DNA of 64,000 nucleotides, taken from contig JAIQFN010000002.1 of assembly GCA_020073265.1 (NCBI GenBank), forward strand, positions 1-64,000, read 5' to 3'. Under the pieces are notes generated by a model. It was given only the letters and a program-made list of their open reading frames with translations, was not told the origin of the DNA and did no database searches. Made by a program: the position numbers and the translations under genes. Shown one piece after another: positions 1 to 8,607 of this stretch (position 1 is the first letter of the stretch; every line of letters begins with the position of its first letter). The stretch comes from Terriglobia bacterium (GTDB lineage Bacteria; Acidobacteriota; Terriglobia; Bryobacterales; Bryobacteraceae).

Positions 1-470
1 GTCTTGTATCCGGTATGAAAACCGGCGTAGGGCACCAGGCGCGATCCGCGCGACGATATCAATACGAGCTGGGCGTCGTAGACCAGCAGCGCGGGCGGCG
101 AATCGGCGGCCGGTGATGCGTTCGCGATGTTGCCGGCCAGCGTGCCGCGATTCTGCGTGGCGACCGCGCCGGTCCAGCTTGCCGCGCGGGCCAGCAGAGG
201 AAACTCGCACCGCATGGTTTCGTGCTGTTGGATCTGGGTATAGGTGGTCAGCGCGCCCAGAGTCACGTGTGTTTCGCTCACGTCGATGCCGCGCAATTCC
301 GCGAGCCGCGATAGACTCACCAGTCGGCGATACGGCAGCTTGCCCGCTTCGAAGAGCACCATCAGGTCGGTTCCGCCGGCGATGGGGCGCGCTTGGTCCG
401 CGATTAGATCGAGCGCTTCGCTCAAGCTCGACGGCGCAGCCAGGTCATACTCCGGCACGTAGGCTCTCAT
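1..470 (-). CDS. Xanthine dehydrogenase FAD-binding subunit, partial (C-terminus beyond window)
   Basis: The frame opens with ATG at 470-468 and stays open to the window edge, giving about 156 residues (MRAYVPEYDLAAPSS...). It shows the FAD-binding pattern of molybdopterin dehydrogenases of the CoxM/XdhB type: AGGTDL near residue 32 and TLAGNIANASPAADS near residue 110, which contact FAD. In this family the subunit passes electrons from the Fe-S subunit to NAD+ or another acceptor. Its ATG overlaps the TGA of the Fe-S subunit gene by four bases, so the two are probably translationally coupled. It is the last visible gene of the purine operon. Full-length family members are about 280-300 residues, so roughly half is missing because of the window edge, not decay. 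Confidence 0.9.
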   Translation of the reverse strand, partial: MRAYVPEYDLAAPSSLSEALDLIADQARPIAGGTDLMVLFEAGKLPYRRLVSLSRLAELRGIDVSETHVTLGALTTYTQIQQHETMRCEFPLLARAASWTGAVATQNRGTLAGNIANASPAADSPPALLVYDAQLVLISSRGSRLVPYAGFHTGYK

Positions 471-931
471 GCCTGGCTCGCTTGTCGGACTGCGTCAAAG
501 ATCTTCTGGTACCCGGTGCAGCGGCACAAATTTCCGGCTAGACCTTCGCGGATCTGCTCATCGGTGGGTTGCGGAAAACGGTCGAGCAACTGGCACGATG
601 CCAGGATCATTCCCGGGGTGCAGATGCCGCACTGGGCGCCGCCCGCGAGCGCGAAGGCTTCCTGCAAACGATGCAAGTTTCCGTTGGATGCCAGACCCTC
701 GATGGTGAGGACGTCGCATCCGGCCGCTTGCAGAACCGGCACCAGACAACTGTTCACGAGTTCGCCATCGACCAGCACGGAGCAGGCGCCGCACTCGCCT
801 TCACCGCAGCCTTCCTTGGTTCCGGTCAGTCCGACTTTTTCGCGCAGCACATCCAGCAGGCGCTCCATCGGAAAAGCTTGCACCTGGTGCGGCGTTCCGT
901 TCACGCGGAACTCGATGGTGATCTTAGCCAA
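467..931 (-). CDS. Xanthine dehydrogenase 2Fe-2S subunit
   Basis: This 154-residue protein has the two [2Fe-2S] clusters of the xanthine oxidase family. The plant-ferredoxin-type cluster uses Cys42, Cys47, Cys50 and Cys62 (GCGEGECGAC then SC). The second cluster uses Cys101, Cys104, Cys136 and Cys138 (CGICTPG and CRCTG). It carries electrons from the Mo centre to FAD. Length is normal for a separate small subunit. The start overlaps the end of the Mo subunit gene by 8 bases, and its stop overlaps the FAD subunit start. The order Mo, Fe-S, FAD fits the multi-subunit bacterial enzyme. Substrate is inferred to be hypoxanthine or xanthine from the neighbouring allantoinase and allantoicase genes. 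Confidence 0.93.
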   Translation of the reverse strand: MAKITIEFRVNGTPHQVQAFPMERLLDVLREKVGLTGTKEGCGEGECGACSVLVDGELVNSCLVPVLQAAGCDVLTIEGLASNGNLHRLQEAFALAGGAQCGICTPGMILASCQLLDRFPQPTDEQIREGLAGNLCRCTGYQKIFDAVRQASQA

Positions 932-3143
932 CGCCGGCCTCTTCCATCAACATCTCGGGCAGAAGCGGAATCTCGTTCACCGCGAGGCCCAGCGCATTTT
1001 CAATCGCGTTCAACACGGCGGGCGCGGGTCCATCGATGGGCAGTTCGCCGATGCCTTTCGCGCCCAGCGGACCGTACTCGTAGGGAGTCTCTTCGAAGTA
1101 GACACGGATGCTCGGAACATCCACCGAGGTCGGCATGATGTAGTTGGTCATCTGGCCGTTCACCATGCGGCCGTTCTGCCAGACCACCTTTTCGAAGATC
1201 GCGTAGCCGATGCCTTGCGCGACGCCGCCTTCGATCTGCCCGGCCGCGAGCACTGGATGGATGACGCGCCCGACCTCTTGCAGCGCGACAAAATCGTTCA
1301 CACTGATCTCGAACGTCGTGGTGTCTACCGCGACCTCGGCGACGTAAACCGCCCAGGCGAACGCGCCGTAGGCATCGCCGCGATACGCGTCGTCATCCCA
1401 GTAGATGCCCGGCGGCGCCTGGTATTGGCTGTAGGATTTCAGCGGTCCGAATTGCGCGATGTATCGCGCGCAAGCACCGGCAAACTGCGGGCGGCTGTAT
1501 TTCTCGAGCAGGAGTCCTGCTTTTACCAGCGTCTGCTTCAGCCCGATGGCAGCCGATTCCACCAGCTTTCCAACAACCATGCAGGTTCGCGACGCTACGG
1601 TCGGGCCGCTGTTCGGCACCTGGCTGGTATCGGGCCGCTGGATCTCGACGTCGTCGTAATCGATCCCCAGCGCCTCGGCGGCGATCTGCGAGAGCATGGT
1701 GTTGGTGCCTTGCCCGATCTCGGTGCTCGACACCAGGATGCGGACGCGACCTTCCGGTGTCGCTTCGACGCCCGCGACGGATTGCAGGTAACGCTCGCCG
1801 GATCCCGTGAAGCCGGCGCCGTGCATGAAGGTCGCAAATCCGATTCCTCGTTTGATTTTCGACTTCGGGTTCCCGGCGGCGAAGGCCTTCACCTTGGCAT
1901 GATAACCGGCCAGATCCAGCGCGCGATCGAGCAGAGCTTCCAAGTTCAAGGACTCGTGAATCACCTGGCCGGTGGCCGTGGCGTCACCGCGACGCAGGAA
2001 GTTGCGCCGGCGGAACTCGTCGGGCGTGAGGTGGATCGTGCGGGCGACGGTGTTCAGGTGGCGCTCCAGAGCAAAGATGCTCTGCGGCGCGCCGAAACCG
2101 CGGAAAGCGCCGTGCGGCGGAGCGTTGGTGGCGACGGCCTGGCTGCGGATGCGGACATTCGGACATAGATAAGGACCGGCGGCGTGAATGGTTCCGCGCG
2201 AGAGCACGACGGACGAAAGCGTCGCATAGGCGCCGCCGTCGATGATGAACTCGATGTCGATTCCGAGCAGTTTGCCGTCGCGCGAAACCGCGCTCCGGAT
2301 GCGTGTGCGCGAAGGATGACGCTTGGTGGTGGCCAGCATGTCCTCGGCGCGATCGTAGATCATCTTCACCGGCCTCCCGGATTTCCATGCCAACAGAGCT
2401 GCGTGGCCGGCGAGCATGGACGGGTATTCTTCCTTGCCGCCGAATCCACCGCCGGTTTCCATTTGGATCACGCGAACCTTTTCAGGCGCGAGCGGGAACG
2501 CCTTCAACAGCGCCTTGTGAATGTAGAAAGGGCACTGCATCGATCCCCAGATGGTGATGCCCTCCTCGGGATTCGCGGTCGCGATAACGCCGTTGGTCTC
2601 GATGTAGAGCTGCTCCTGCGCGCCGGTCCGATACTCGCCTTCGACGATGTGGACCGCCTCGGCGAAAGCTGCATCGATGTCGCCCTTTTCGACCAGGAAG
2701 CTCTTCAGAACGTTGTCGTCGCCCCAGATGATCTGCTTTTTCGCCAGCGAGTCTTCGATGCTGAAGATTGCCGGAAGCGGCTCGATGTCCAGGCGGACTG
2801 TGTTGCGCGCTTTCTCGACCAGATATTTGGCAGGATGCGCGAGCAGAACCACCGGCTCTTCGGGATGATTGACGTATTCGCTGGCGAGATAAGGCTGGTC
2901 ATCGACAATCAGCGGGACGCAGTTGTCGCCGGGAATGTCTTTGGCCATGACGATGGTGAATTCGTTCCAAGGCAGGCCGGCCGGAAATTCGATGTTGCGG
3001 ATTCGCCCGCGGGGCACGGGACTGCGCACAGTCGCGCCGTGCAGCATTCCAGGGAAGCAGAGATCGTCGACATACTTGGACTCGCCGGTCACTTTTTCGC
3101 GGCCCTCCTTGCGCGGGACGGGCCGGCCGACGGTCGAAAACAT
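924..3143 (-). CDS. Xanthine dehydrogenase molybdenum-binding subunit
   Basis: This 739-residue protein is the catalytic molybdopterin subunit. Visible family signatures are GGGFGGKEE near residue 230, AFRGFGAPQ near residue 345 (the Arg that orients the purine in known enzymes), GQGTNTMLSQIAAEALGI near residue 480, and GAKGIGELP near residue 695, whose Glu is the catalytic base. No twin-arginine signal is present, so it should act in the cytoplasm. Length matches stand-alone Mo subunits such as B. subtilis PucD. It begins six bases after the allantoicase stop, so it belongs to the same transcript. The exact substrate (xanthine against another N-heterocycle) is inferred from context. Confidence 0.92.
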   Translation of the reverse strand: MFSTVGRPVPRKEGREKVTGESKYVDDLCFPGMLHGATVRSPVPRGRIRNIEFPAGLPWNEFTIVMAKDIPGDNCVPLIVDDQPYLASEYVNHPEEPVVLLAHPAKYLVEKARNTVRLDIEPLPAIFSIEDSLAKKQIIWGDDNVLKSFLVEKGDIDAAFAEAVHIVEGEYRTGAQEQLYIETNGVIATANPEEGITIWGSMQCPFYIHKALLKAFPLAPEKVRVIQMETGGGFGGKEEYPSMLAGHAALLAWKSGRPVKMIYDRAEDMLATTKRHPSRTRIRSAVSRDGKLLGIDIEFIIDGGAYATLSSVVLSRGTIHAAGPYLCPNVRIRSQAVATNAPPHGAFRGFGAPQSIFALERHLNTVARTIHLTPDEFRRRNFLRRGDATATGQVIHESLNLEALLDRALDLAGYHAKVKAFAAGNPKSKIKRGIGFATFMHGAGFTGSGERYLQSVAGVEATPEGRVRILVSSTEIGQGTNTMLSQIAAEALGIDYDDVEIQRPDTSQVPNSGPTVASRTCMVVGKLVESAAIGLKQTLVKAGLLLEKYSRPQFAGACARYIAQFGPLKSYSQYQAPPGIYWDDDAYRGDAYGAFAWAVYVAEVAVDTTTFEISVNDFVALQEVGRVIHPVLAAGQIEGGVAQGIGYAIFEKVVWQNGRMVNGQMTNYIMPTSVDVPSIRVYFEETPYEYGPLGAKGIGELPIDGPAPAVLNAIENALGLAVNEIPLLPEMLMEEAGVG

Positions 3144-3149
3144 ATGCCT

Positions 3150-4124
3150 CTACTCTACAATCTTGCCAAACACGCGCAGGCGGCTGATTCCTCCGTCGGG
3201 GTAGATGTTGAGCCGGACGTGCGTCGCGGCCTCGGCGGAGTGCAGCTCGCTTTCGAACAAACGCACCGCGTCGGCCTGTAGTTTCGCGGCGGGCAGGATC
3301 TCGCGCCACGCGATCTTGCCGGTGATCAGGTCTTCCACCACCGCGCCGCGCGCGTCGCAGGCATCGATGGAGCAGCGGTCGGGATAGTTGCCCTTGTAGT
3401 GTTCGGTCTCGACCGAGATGCGCTGAATCGCAGCGCGCGCGCCGAGCTGGACGATGATCCAGTCATAACCCGGCCCGCGGCGACGGCGCGTCTCCCAGCC
3501 TCCGCCCATGTTGGCGGGACGGCCGGGCAGGACGAGGTTCTGTTCGTGTCCGAAGAACGCGTCGCTGGATGCGATCACGCGTCCGCCGTTGGCGATCGAA
3601 GCAAGATCAACCGGCTCACTCGCGGCTTTCAGTTTTTCGAGATCGGGCGCGACGTGACCATAGACGCGCAGCCGCGCGACGCCGCCGTCTGGAAAAATGT
3701 TGAGGCGAAGGTGCGTGGCGCGTCCGGACTGGAGAATGTCGAAGAGATTGCGGCCGCCGCCTTGGAGCCTGACCTGATCGAGCACGGGCTTCCAATCCTG
3801 CTCGATGGGATCGCGCGCGACGTCAGCCGCGTCGAGCGAGCAATGCGCGGGGAAGTTGCCGAGGAAGTGGCTGGTGTCGACATCGACGGTGCGCAGCACT
3901 CCGGGGAGTCCCAGGCGAATGACGCACCAATCGTGGCCGGGCGTGCGCTTGCGACGCGACTCCCAGCCGTCCATCCATTTGCCGCGGTCGGTGTATTTGT
4001 CCGGGATGAAGACGGGCGCGGCGGCCTTCAGCAGGTTTTCCTTGGGTGCGAAGAATTCATCGCTGGCGGCGAGCGCGATGCCGCCCACTAGTTCTGAAGC
4101 GAGATCGATCAAGCCCGCGAGCAT
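3150..4124 (-). CDS. alc: Allantoicase (allantoate amidinohydrolase, ureide pathway)
   Basis: This 324-residue protein hydrolyses allantoate to ureidoglycolate and urea. It shows the duplicated allantoicase fold: two related halves, each with a G(G/W)W(E/D)(S/T)RR block (WMDGWESRRKR near residue 50 and GGGWETRRRR near residue 210), a VDT/VETxH(F/Y) block, and an HLRLNI(F/Y)PDGG(V/I) block at residues ~145 and ~305. The reading frame extends far upstream, but the true start is ATG 4124. An AAAGGA Shine-Dalgarno lies just before it, and homology begins there. The first 16 bases overlap the end of the allantoinase gene. The assignment is firm because the allantoinase gene is directly upstream. 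Confidence 0.95.
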   Translation of the reverse strand: MLAGLIDLASELVGGIALAASDEFFAPKENLLKAAAPVFIPDKYTDRGKWMDGWESRRKRTPGHDWCVIRLGLPGVLRTVDVDTSHFLGNFPAHCSLDAADVARDPIEQDWKPVLDQVRLQGGGRNLFDILQSGRATHLRLNIFPDGGVARLRVYGHVAPDLEKLKAASEPVDLASIANGGRVIASSDAFFGHEQNLVLPGRPANMGGGWETRRRRGPGYDWIIVQLGARAAIQRISVETEHYKGNYPDRCSIDACDARGAVVEDLITGKIAWREILPAAKLQADAVRLFESELHSAEAATHVRLNIYPDGGISRLRVFGKIVE

Positions 4125-5455
4125 TGGATTCCTTTCGGCTGGGATGCGAAGACGCCACGATCGAAAACCTTTTCGCCGCGAACGAACGTCGTTTCGACGA
4201 TTCCCGCCAACGTTTCGCCGGCGTAGGGCGTGATGGCATGGCGATGCTGCAGGCGCATGGGATCGACCTGGCGCTTCCGGTCGGGATCGAAGACCACGAG
4301 ATCGGCATCGTTGCCCGCGCGAATCGCGCCCTTGCGATGATCGAGGCCCGCGAGCCTGGCCGGCTCCCCGCTCATCCAGCGTACAACCTGGCTGATGGCG
4401 ATGTCGCGCTGCTGGGCCTCCGTCCAGACAACGGAGAGGCCCAACTCCAGCGAAGCGATTCCGCCCCAGGCCTCCAGAAAACTCCCCTGGGCATGCGTCT
4501 TCATATCGGGCGGGCAGGGGGAATGGTCGGTGGCGATGAGGTCGATGCCGCCGTCGAGAAGCGCTTGCCAGAGGCGCTCGCGATTGGTGTGCGATCGGAT
4601 AGGCGGCGCGCATTTGAGAAGCGTTGCGCCGTCGGCGATGTCCTCGGCGGCGAAATACAGATAGTGCGGGCAGGTCTCGACCGTGACGGGGAGGCCTTCG
4701 GCTCGCGCGGCTTGCAAGTCCGGAAGCGCTTCGGCCGAGGAGAGATGCACGATGTGGACGCGGCAGCGATGCTTGCGGCTCAGCTCGATCATCAGGCGAA
4801 TGGCTTCGATTTCGGCGGCATCGGGGCGCGACGCGAGGTAGGTGGCGTAGCGCTTCCAGTCGCAGCGGGCGGCCTCGAGCTGTGCGGTGGCTTGGTCGAT
4901 CGGGCCGGGCAGCTCGGCGTGAACCAGCAGCGGGAGGCCGGCTTCGGCGATCAGCGGCATGGCCGTTTCGAGCTGCGCGCGATTCACCACGCTGAATCCG
5001 TCGATGCCGGGGTGCGCGAGAAAACATTTGTAGCCCAGCACTCCGGCTGAAGCAAGCGGGAGGATGTCGCAGGCGTTATCGTGAACCACGCCGCCCCACA
5101 GGCCGTAGTCGACCATCGCGTGGCCGCGCGCGGCGTTCTGTTTCAGGCGAAGATTCTCGACCGTAGTGGTAGCGGGGAGATTGTTGAGCGGCATGTCGAC
5201 CAGCGTAGTGTAGCCGCCTGCCGCGGCCGCGCGCGTTGCGGTGTGGAAGCCTTCCCAATCGGTGCGGCCGGGCTCGTTGATGTGGACGTGCGTGTCTATA
5301 AGGCCGGGCAGAATGAAGTTGTCGCCGGCGTCGATGGTCGTCGAGGCAGAGTATTCGTAGGCATGAATCGCTGCTATGCGGCCGTCGTGGATTTCGATTG
5401 AGGCGGGATCGACGGCGTTGGGTAAAACGACGCGGCGGGAACGGATCAGGGTCAT
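4109..5455 (-). CDS. allB: Allantoinase
   Basis: This 448-residue amidohydrolase opens the allantoin ring to allantoate. Metal-centre residues of the cyclic amidohydrolase family are visible: His56 and His58 (THVHINEPGR), Lys143 (GYKCFL, the carbamylated lysine position), His179 (LVHAELPG), His237 (VHIVHLSS) and Asp310 (ATDHSPCPP). HINEPGRTDWEGF and DMPLNNLPATTT are typical of allantoinase, as opposed to hydantoinase or dihydroorotase. An earlier in-frame GTG at 5491 lies inside a palindromic repeat, and its 12 extra codons come from that repeat, so ATG 5455 is chosen. It lies between the dehydrogenase gene and allantoicase on the same strand. Confidence 0.94.
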   Translation of the reverse strand: MTLIRSRRVVLPNAVDPASIEIHDGRIAAIHAYEYSASTTIDAGDNFILPGLIDTHVHINEPGRTDWEGFHTATRAAAAGGYTTLVDMPLNNLPATTTVENLRLKQNAARGHAMVDYGLWGGVVHDNACDILPLASAGVLGYKCFLAHPGIDGFSVVNRAQLETAMPLIAEAGLPLLVHAELPGPIDQATAQLEAARCDWKRYATYLASRPDAAEIEAIRLMIELSRKHRCRVHIVHLSSAEALPDLQAARAEGLPVTVETCPHYLYFAAEDIADGATLLKCAPPIRSHTNRERLWQALLDGGIDLIATDHSPCPPDMKTHAQGSFLEAWGGIASLELGLSVVWTEAQQRDIAISQVVRWMSGEPARLAGLDHRKGAIRAGNDADLVVFDPDRKRQVDPMRLQHRHAITPYAGETLAGIVETTFVRGEKVFDRGVFASQPKGIQCSRA

Positions 5456-5466
5456 CGGCGGACCAG

Positions 5467-5491
5467 GCGTTCGCACGAGTGCGTGCGCCAC
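5467..5491. repeat. Dispersed palindromic repeat, copy A (short, hybrid form)
   Basis: The 25 bases form a hairpin-like sequence with core GCACGAGTGCG, left flank GCGTTC and right flank TGCGCCAC. Compared with the full copies near 20.07 kb and 33.44 kb, this copy joins the left arm of hairpin 1 to the right arm of hairpin 2 through the shared core. It fills the 40-base gap between the semialdehyde dehydrogenase stop and the allantoinase start. Confidence 0.8.
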
Positions 5492-5495
5492 ATGG

Positions 5496-6959
5496 CTAAA
5501 ACCAGCGAGTCATCAAAACCTTTTGTTCGGTGTAGAACATCACTGCGTCCTTGCCGTGCGCGTGCAGGTCACCGAAGAACGAGTTTTTCCAGCCGGCGAA
5601 GGGGAAGAACGCCATGGGGGCCGCCACGCCGACGTTGATGCCGATCATGCCGACCTCCACTTTCGCCGCATACTCGCGCGCCGCCTTCCCGCTGGAGGTG
5701 AAGATTGAGGTGGCATTGCCGAAGCGCGAGCTGTTCACTTGCGCGATGGCATCGGCGAGCGTCTTCACGCGGATCACCGAGAGCACCGGCCCGAAGATCT
5801 CTTCGCGGGCGATGGTCATGTCCGGGCGAACGTTGTCGAAGATGGTGGGACCGACGAAGAAGCCATCGCGATCGCGGCCTGCCGCGCGGCCGTCGCACAC
5901 GGGTTGGGCGCCTTCGGACACGCCCTTCTCGATGTAGCCTTCGACGCGGGCCTTGTGTTCGCGGGTGACCAGCGGTCCCATGTCGGTGCCCTGCTCGGCG
6001 CCGTCGCCCATCTTCAGCGCGTTCACTTTTTCGGTCAGCAGCTTGAGCAGCGGTTCGGCGACGTCGCCCACCGGAACCAGCACGCTTCCGGCCAGGCAGC
6101 GTTCGCCGGCCGCGCCGAACGCGGATCCGATGATGGCCTCGACGGTTTTCGGCAGGTCGGCGTCCGGCATCACCACCAGATGATTTTTCGCGCCACCCAG
6201 CGCCTGCACGCGCTTGCCTTCGGCGGCGGCGGTCGTGTAGATGTACTTGGCCACCGGCGTCGATCCGACAAACGAAACCGCGCGCACCAGCGGATGGCGC
6301 AGCAGCGCATCCACCGCCACTTTGTCGCCGTGCAGCAGGTTGAAAACCCCGGCCGGCAAGCCCGCTTCATGCAATAGCGTCGTCGCCATGGTGGGGGTGA
6401 CGGGAACTTTTTCGGACGGCTTCAGGATAAAAGTGTTGCCGCAGGCGATGGCGAACGGCCACATCCACATCGGAACCATGGCGGGAAAGTTGAACGGAGT
6501 GATGCCGGCGCACACGCCGATCGGTTGTCGAATGGTGTGGCTGTCGATGCCGCTGGCGATGTCGTTGAGCGAATCGCCCATCATGAGGCTGGGCATGCCG
6601 CAGGCCACTTCCACCATCTGGATGGAGCGGCGGACCTCGGCGCGGGAATCGTCGGCGGTCTTGCCGTTCTCCATGGTGAGCGCGGCGGCCAGATCGTTGG
6701 CGTGCTTTTCGAGCAGCGCCTTGTAGCGGTACAACGGTTGCACGCGTTCCACCACCGGGACGTCGCGCCATTTCAGGTACGCCTGGTGCGCCAGTTCGAC
6801 CGTGCGGTCAACGTCCGGCGCGGACGCGTAGGCCACTTGCGCGATCTCGGCGCCGGTGGCCGGATTCGTGATGGGAATCACGGGGCGCCCTTCGGCGCTG
6901 GTCCACTTGCCGTTGACGTAGAACGAAACTGTCTGGAGAGTCGAATCGGTGGCGATCAT
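5496..6959 (-). CDS. mmsA: CoA-acylating (methyl)malonate-semialdehyde dehydrogenase
   Basis: This 487-residue aldehyde dehydrogenase oxidises malonate or methylmalonate semialdehyde to acetyl- or propionyl-CoA with loss of CO2 and NAD+ reduction. Family marks are ITPFNFPAMVPMWMWPFAIA (residues ~153-172, typical of MMSDH), FILKPSEKVP, FVGSTPVAKYIY, and the nucleophile Cys288 in GERCLAGS. The ending FFGDLHAHGKDAV...FYT is also typical of MMSDH. A strong GGGAGGA ribosome site precedes the ATG. Its ATGA overlaps the transporter stop. MMSDH is more usual in pyrimidine, beta-alanine, valine or inositol catabolism, so its place in a purine/ureide operon suggests mixed nucleobase catabolism. That last point is inference. 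Confidence 0.92.
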   Translation of the reverse strand: MIATDSTLQTVSFYVNGKWTSAEGRPVIPITNPATGAEIAQVAYASAPDVDRTVELAHQAYLKWRDVPVVERVQPLYRYKALLEKHANDLAAALTMENGKTADDSRAEVRRSIQMVEVACGMPSLMMGDSLNDIASGIDSHTIRQPIGVCAGITPFNFPAMVPMWMWPFAIACGNTFILKPSEKVPVTPTMATTLLHEAGLPAGVFNLLHGDKVAVDALLRHPLVRAVSFVGSTPVAKYIYTTAAAEGKRVQALGGAKNHLVVMPDADLPKTVEAIIGSAFGAAGERCLAGSVLVPVGDVAEPLLKLLTEKVNALKMGDGAEQGTDMGPLVTREHKARVEGYIEKGVSEGAQPVCDGRAAGRDRDGFFVGPTIFDNVRPDMTIAREEIFGPVLSVIRVKTLADAIAQVNSSRFGNATSIFTSSGKAAREYAAKVEVGMIGINVGVAAPMAFFPFAGWKNSFFGDLHAHGKDAVMFYTEQKVLMTRWF

Positions 6960-8368
6960 GTTTCCTCCCTCGCGAGTTGGCGAGCACGCGCCGGCGCGCG
7001 TTGCATTAGGGCGATGTAGACAGCGCCTGATACCAAGAATCCCACAAACCAGGCGTAATCGTACAACCAGCGCAGCGGCGGCAGAACGAGGCCGAGCAGT
7101 GCCACGATGATCCCCAGGCCGAGCGCGAATACCGCGCGATAGTTCACGCCGCGGTCGTATTCGTACCGGCCGTTACGGCGGTAGAGATCCGCCACGTCGA
7201 GATCGCGATGCCGCACCACGAAGTAGTCGGCGATCATGACGCCCGCGATGGGGCCGAGCAGGCCCGAGTATCCCACCAGCCATCCGAAAATGTAGGCGCT
7301 GTAATCGCCCAGCAGTTTCCACGGCATCAGGAGAATGCCCACCACGCCGGTGATGAAGCCGCCGGTGCGAAACGAGATGAGGCGCGGGTTAAGATTCGAA
7401 AAATCGTTGGAGGGCGAGACGACGTTGGCGGCGACGTTGGTGTTGAGTGTCGCCACCAGCAGAGCGACCAGCGCGATGGAAGCGACCACGGGTTGATGGA
7501 AGCGGCCGAGCAGCGCGACCGGGTCCCAGATGGCTTCGCCGAACAGCACCACGGAAGCGGACGTGACCGCGACGCCGATGAACGAATAGAGCGTCATCGC
7601 GGCGGGCAGGCCCAGTGCCTGGCCGAGCATCTGATCGCGCTGGGATTTCGCGTAGCGGGTGAAGTCGGGGATGTTGAGCGCGACGGTGGCCCAGAATCCG
7701 ACCATGCCGGTGAGCGACGGGACGAAGAAGCGCAGGAACTCGGCGGTGGTTTTGAATTTGCTGGGCGAGCTGAGCACGGGGCCGAAGCCGCCCGCCTTGG
7801 AGGTGATCCACCACAGCAGCAGCAGGCCCACGCCCAGCATGAACGGCGCGCTGATGCCTTCCAGGAATTTGATGGTGTCGATGCCGCGATAGATGACGTA
7901 GAGGTTGAGCGCCCAGAACGCGAAGAAGCAGATCCAGACGCCGGCGGGGTTGGCGCCCACGGCGGGCCAGAGAATCTGGAGCATCGAGTGGATGGCCTGG
8001 CCGCCGATCCAGGTCTGGATTCCGAACCATCCGCAGGCCACCAGCGCGCGCAGGACCGCGGGGATGTTGGCGCCTTTGACGCCGAAGGAGGCTCGCACGA
8101 AAACCGGGAAGGGAATGCCGTAGCGCGCGCCGGCGTGGGCGTTGAGCAGCATCGGAATCAGCACGATCAGGTTGCCGAGCAGAATGGTGAGGATGGCTTG
8201 CCACCAGCTCATGCCGCCCGCGATCAGGCCGGACGCGAGCATGTAGGTGGGGATGCAGACGCTCATGGCGACCCACAGCGAAGCGTAGTTGTAGAGGCCC
8301 CAGGTGCGGCGGTCGGCCGGGATGGGCGCGAGGTCCTGGTTGAAGAGGGATGGGTCGTGCGCAGGCAC
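6956..8368 (-). CDS. NCS1-family nucleobase/allantoin:cation symporter
   Basis: This 470-residue inner-membrane protein has about twelve hydrophobic segments. It contains NCS1 hallmarks: NYASLWVAMSVCIPTYMLASG near residue 27, LLNAHAGARYGIPFPVFVRASFGVKGANIPA near residue 73, and GCWFGIQTWIGGQAI-like GWFGIQTWIGG near residue 113. NCS1 proteins bring in allantoin, uracil, hydantoin, cytosine or purines with Na+ or H+. As first gene of the purine/ureide operon it probably supplies the pathway substrate. The start is GTG at 8368. The stop overlaps the dehydrogenase start by four bases. Substrate cannot be read from the sequence. Confidence 0.9.
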   Translation of the reverse strand: MPAHDPSLFNQDLAPIPADRRTWGLYNYASLWVAMSVCIPTYMLASGLIAGGMSWWQAILTILLGNLIVLIPMLLNAHAGARYGIPFPVFVRASFGVKGANIPAVLRALVACGWFGIQTWIGGQAIHSMLQILWPAVGANPAGVWICFFAFWALNLYVIYRGIDTIKFLEGISAPFMLGVGLLLLWWITSKAGGFGPVLSSPSKFKTTAEFLRFFVPSLTGMVGFWATVALNIPDFTRYAKSQRDQMLGQALGLPAAMTLYSFIGVAVTSASVVLFGEAIWDPVALLGRFHQPVVASIALVALLVATLNTNVAANVVSPSNDFSNLNPRLISFRTGGFITGVVGILLMPWKLLGDYSAYIFGWLVGYSGLLGPIAGVMIADYFVVRHRDLDVADLYRRNGRYEYDRGVNYRAVFALGLGIIVALLGLVLPPLRWLYDYAWFVGFLVSGAVYIALMQRAPARARQLAREET

Positions 8369-8478
8369 TCATTCAGGATGATGACACAAATGGTCAGCGG
8401 CGAAATTCGGGTATCAGGCTGACTGAGTCCCCGGAGATGCCATGCATGCCGTGAACGCGCCGGAGAAGAGACGAAGTG

Positions 8479-8607
8479 TCATAGCGCTTCCCACTCCTCC
8501 TGCGTTATGCCAGCCTGTCGCAGCAGCCGTACCAGCAAACCTTTGCTGATGTCGCCGCGGTGTGGATTCGGCAGAATGGGGGGTGGTTTATGCGACTTCG
8601 CTGTATT
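8479..8607 (-). pseudogene. HicA-type toxin remnant (C-terminal part only)
   Basis: A 43-codon open frame directly after the HicB-like gene ends with LPNPHRGDISKGLLVRLLRQ AGITQEEWEAL. This matches the C-terminal half of HicA/YcfA mRNA interferases (conserved (I/V)PNPHR.(D/E)I...LL..ILRQAGI). The N-terminal part with the active-site His on the first half is missing, there is no ATG, and a TGA blocks extension upstream. A run of six C bases lies at the junction. I read this as an internal deletion of about 40 codons that removed the toxin start. Confidence 0.6.

Noticed and set aside
516-2168. Long plus-strand open frame opposite the xanthine dehydrogenase genes
   Set aside because: It is the reverse-strand shadow of the GC-rich catalytic gene; the predicted protein is Arg/His/Asp-rich without any known motif, while the minus strand has clear domains.
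5455-5491. Upstream GTG start of allantoinase adding 12 residues
   Set aside because: The extra codons are encoded by the palindromic repeat and not by the enzyme; family homology begins at ATG 5455.
7208-8422. 404-codon plus-strand open frame opposite the NCS1 transporter
   Set aside because: Composition is highly polar His/Asp/Glu/Arg with no domain; it mirrors the transmembrane gene on the other strand.
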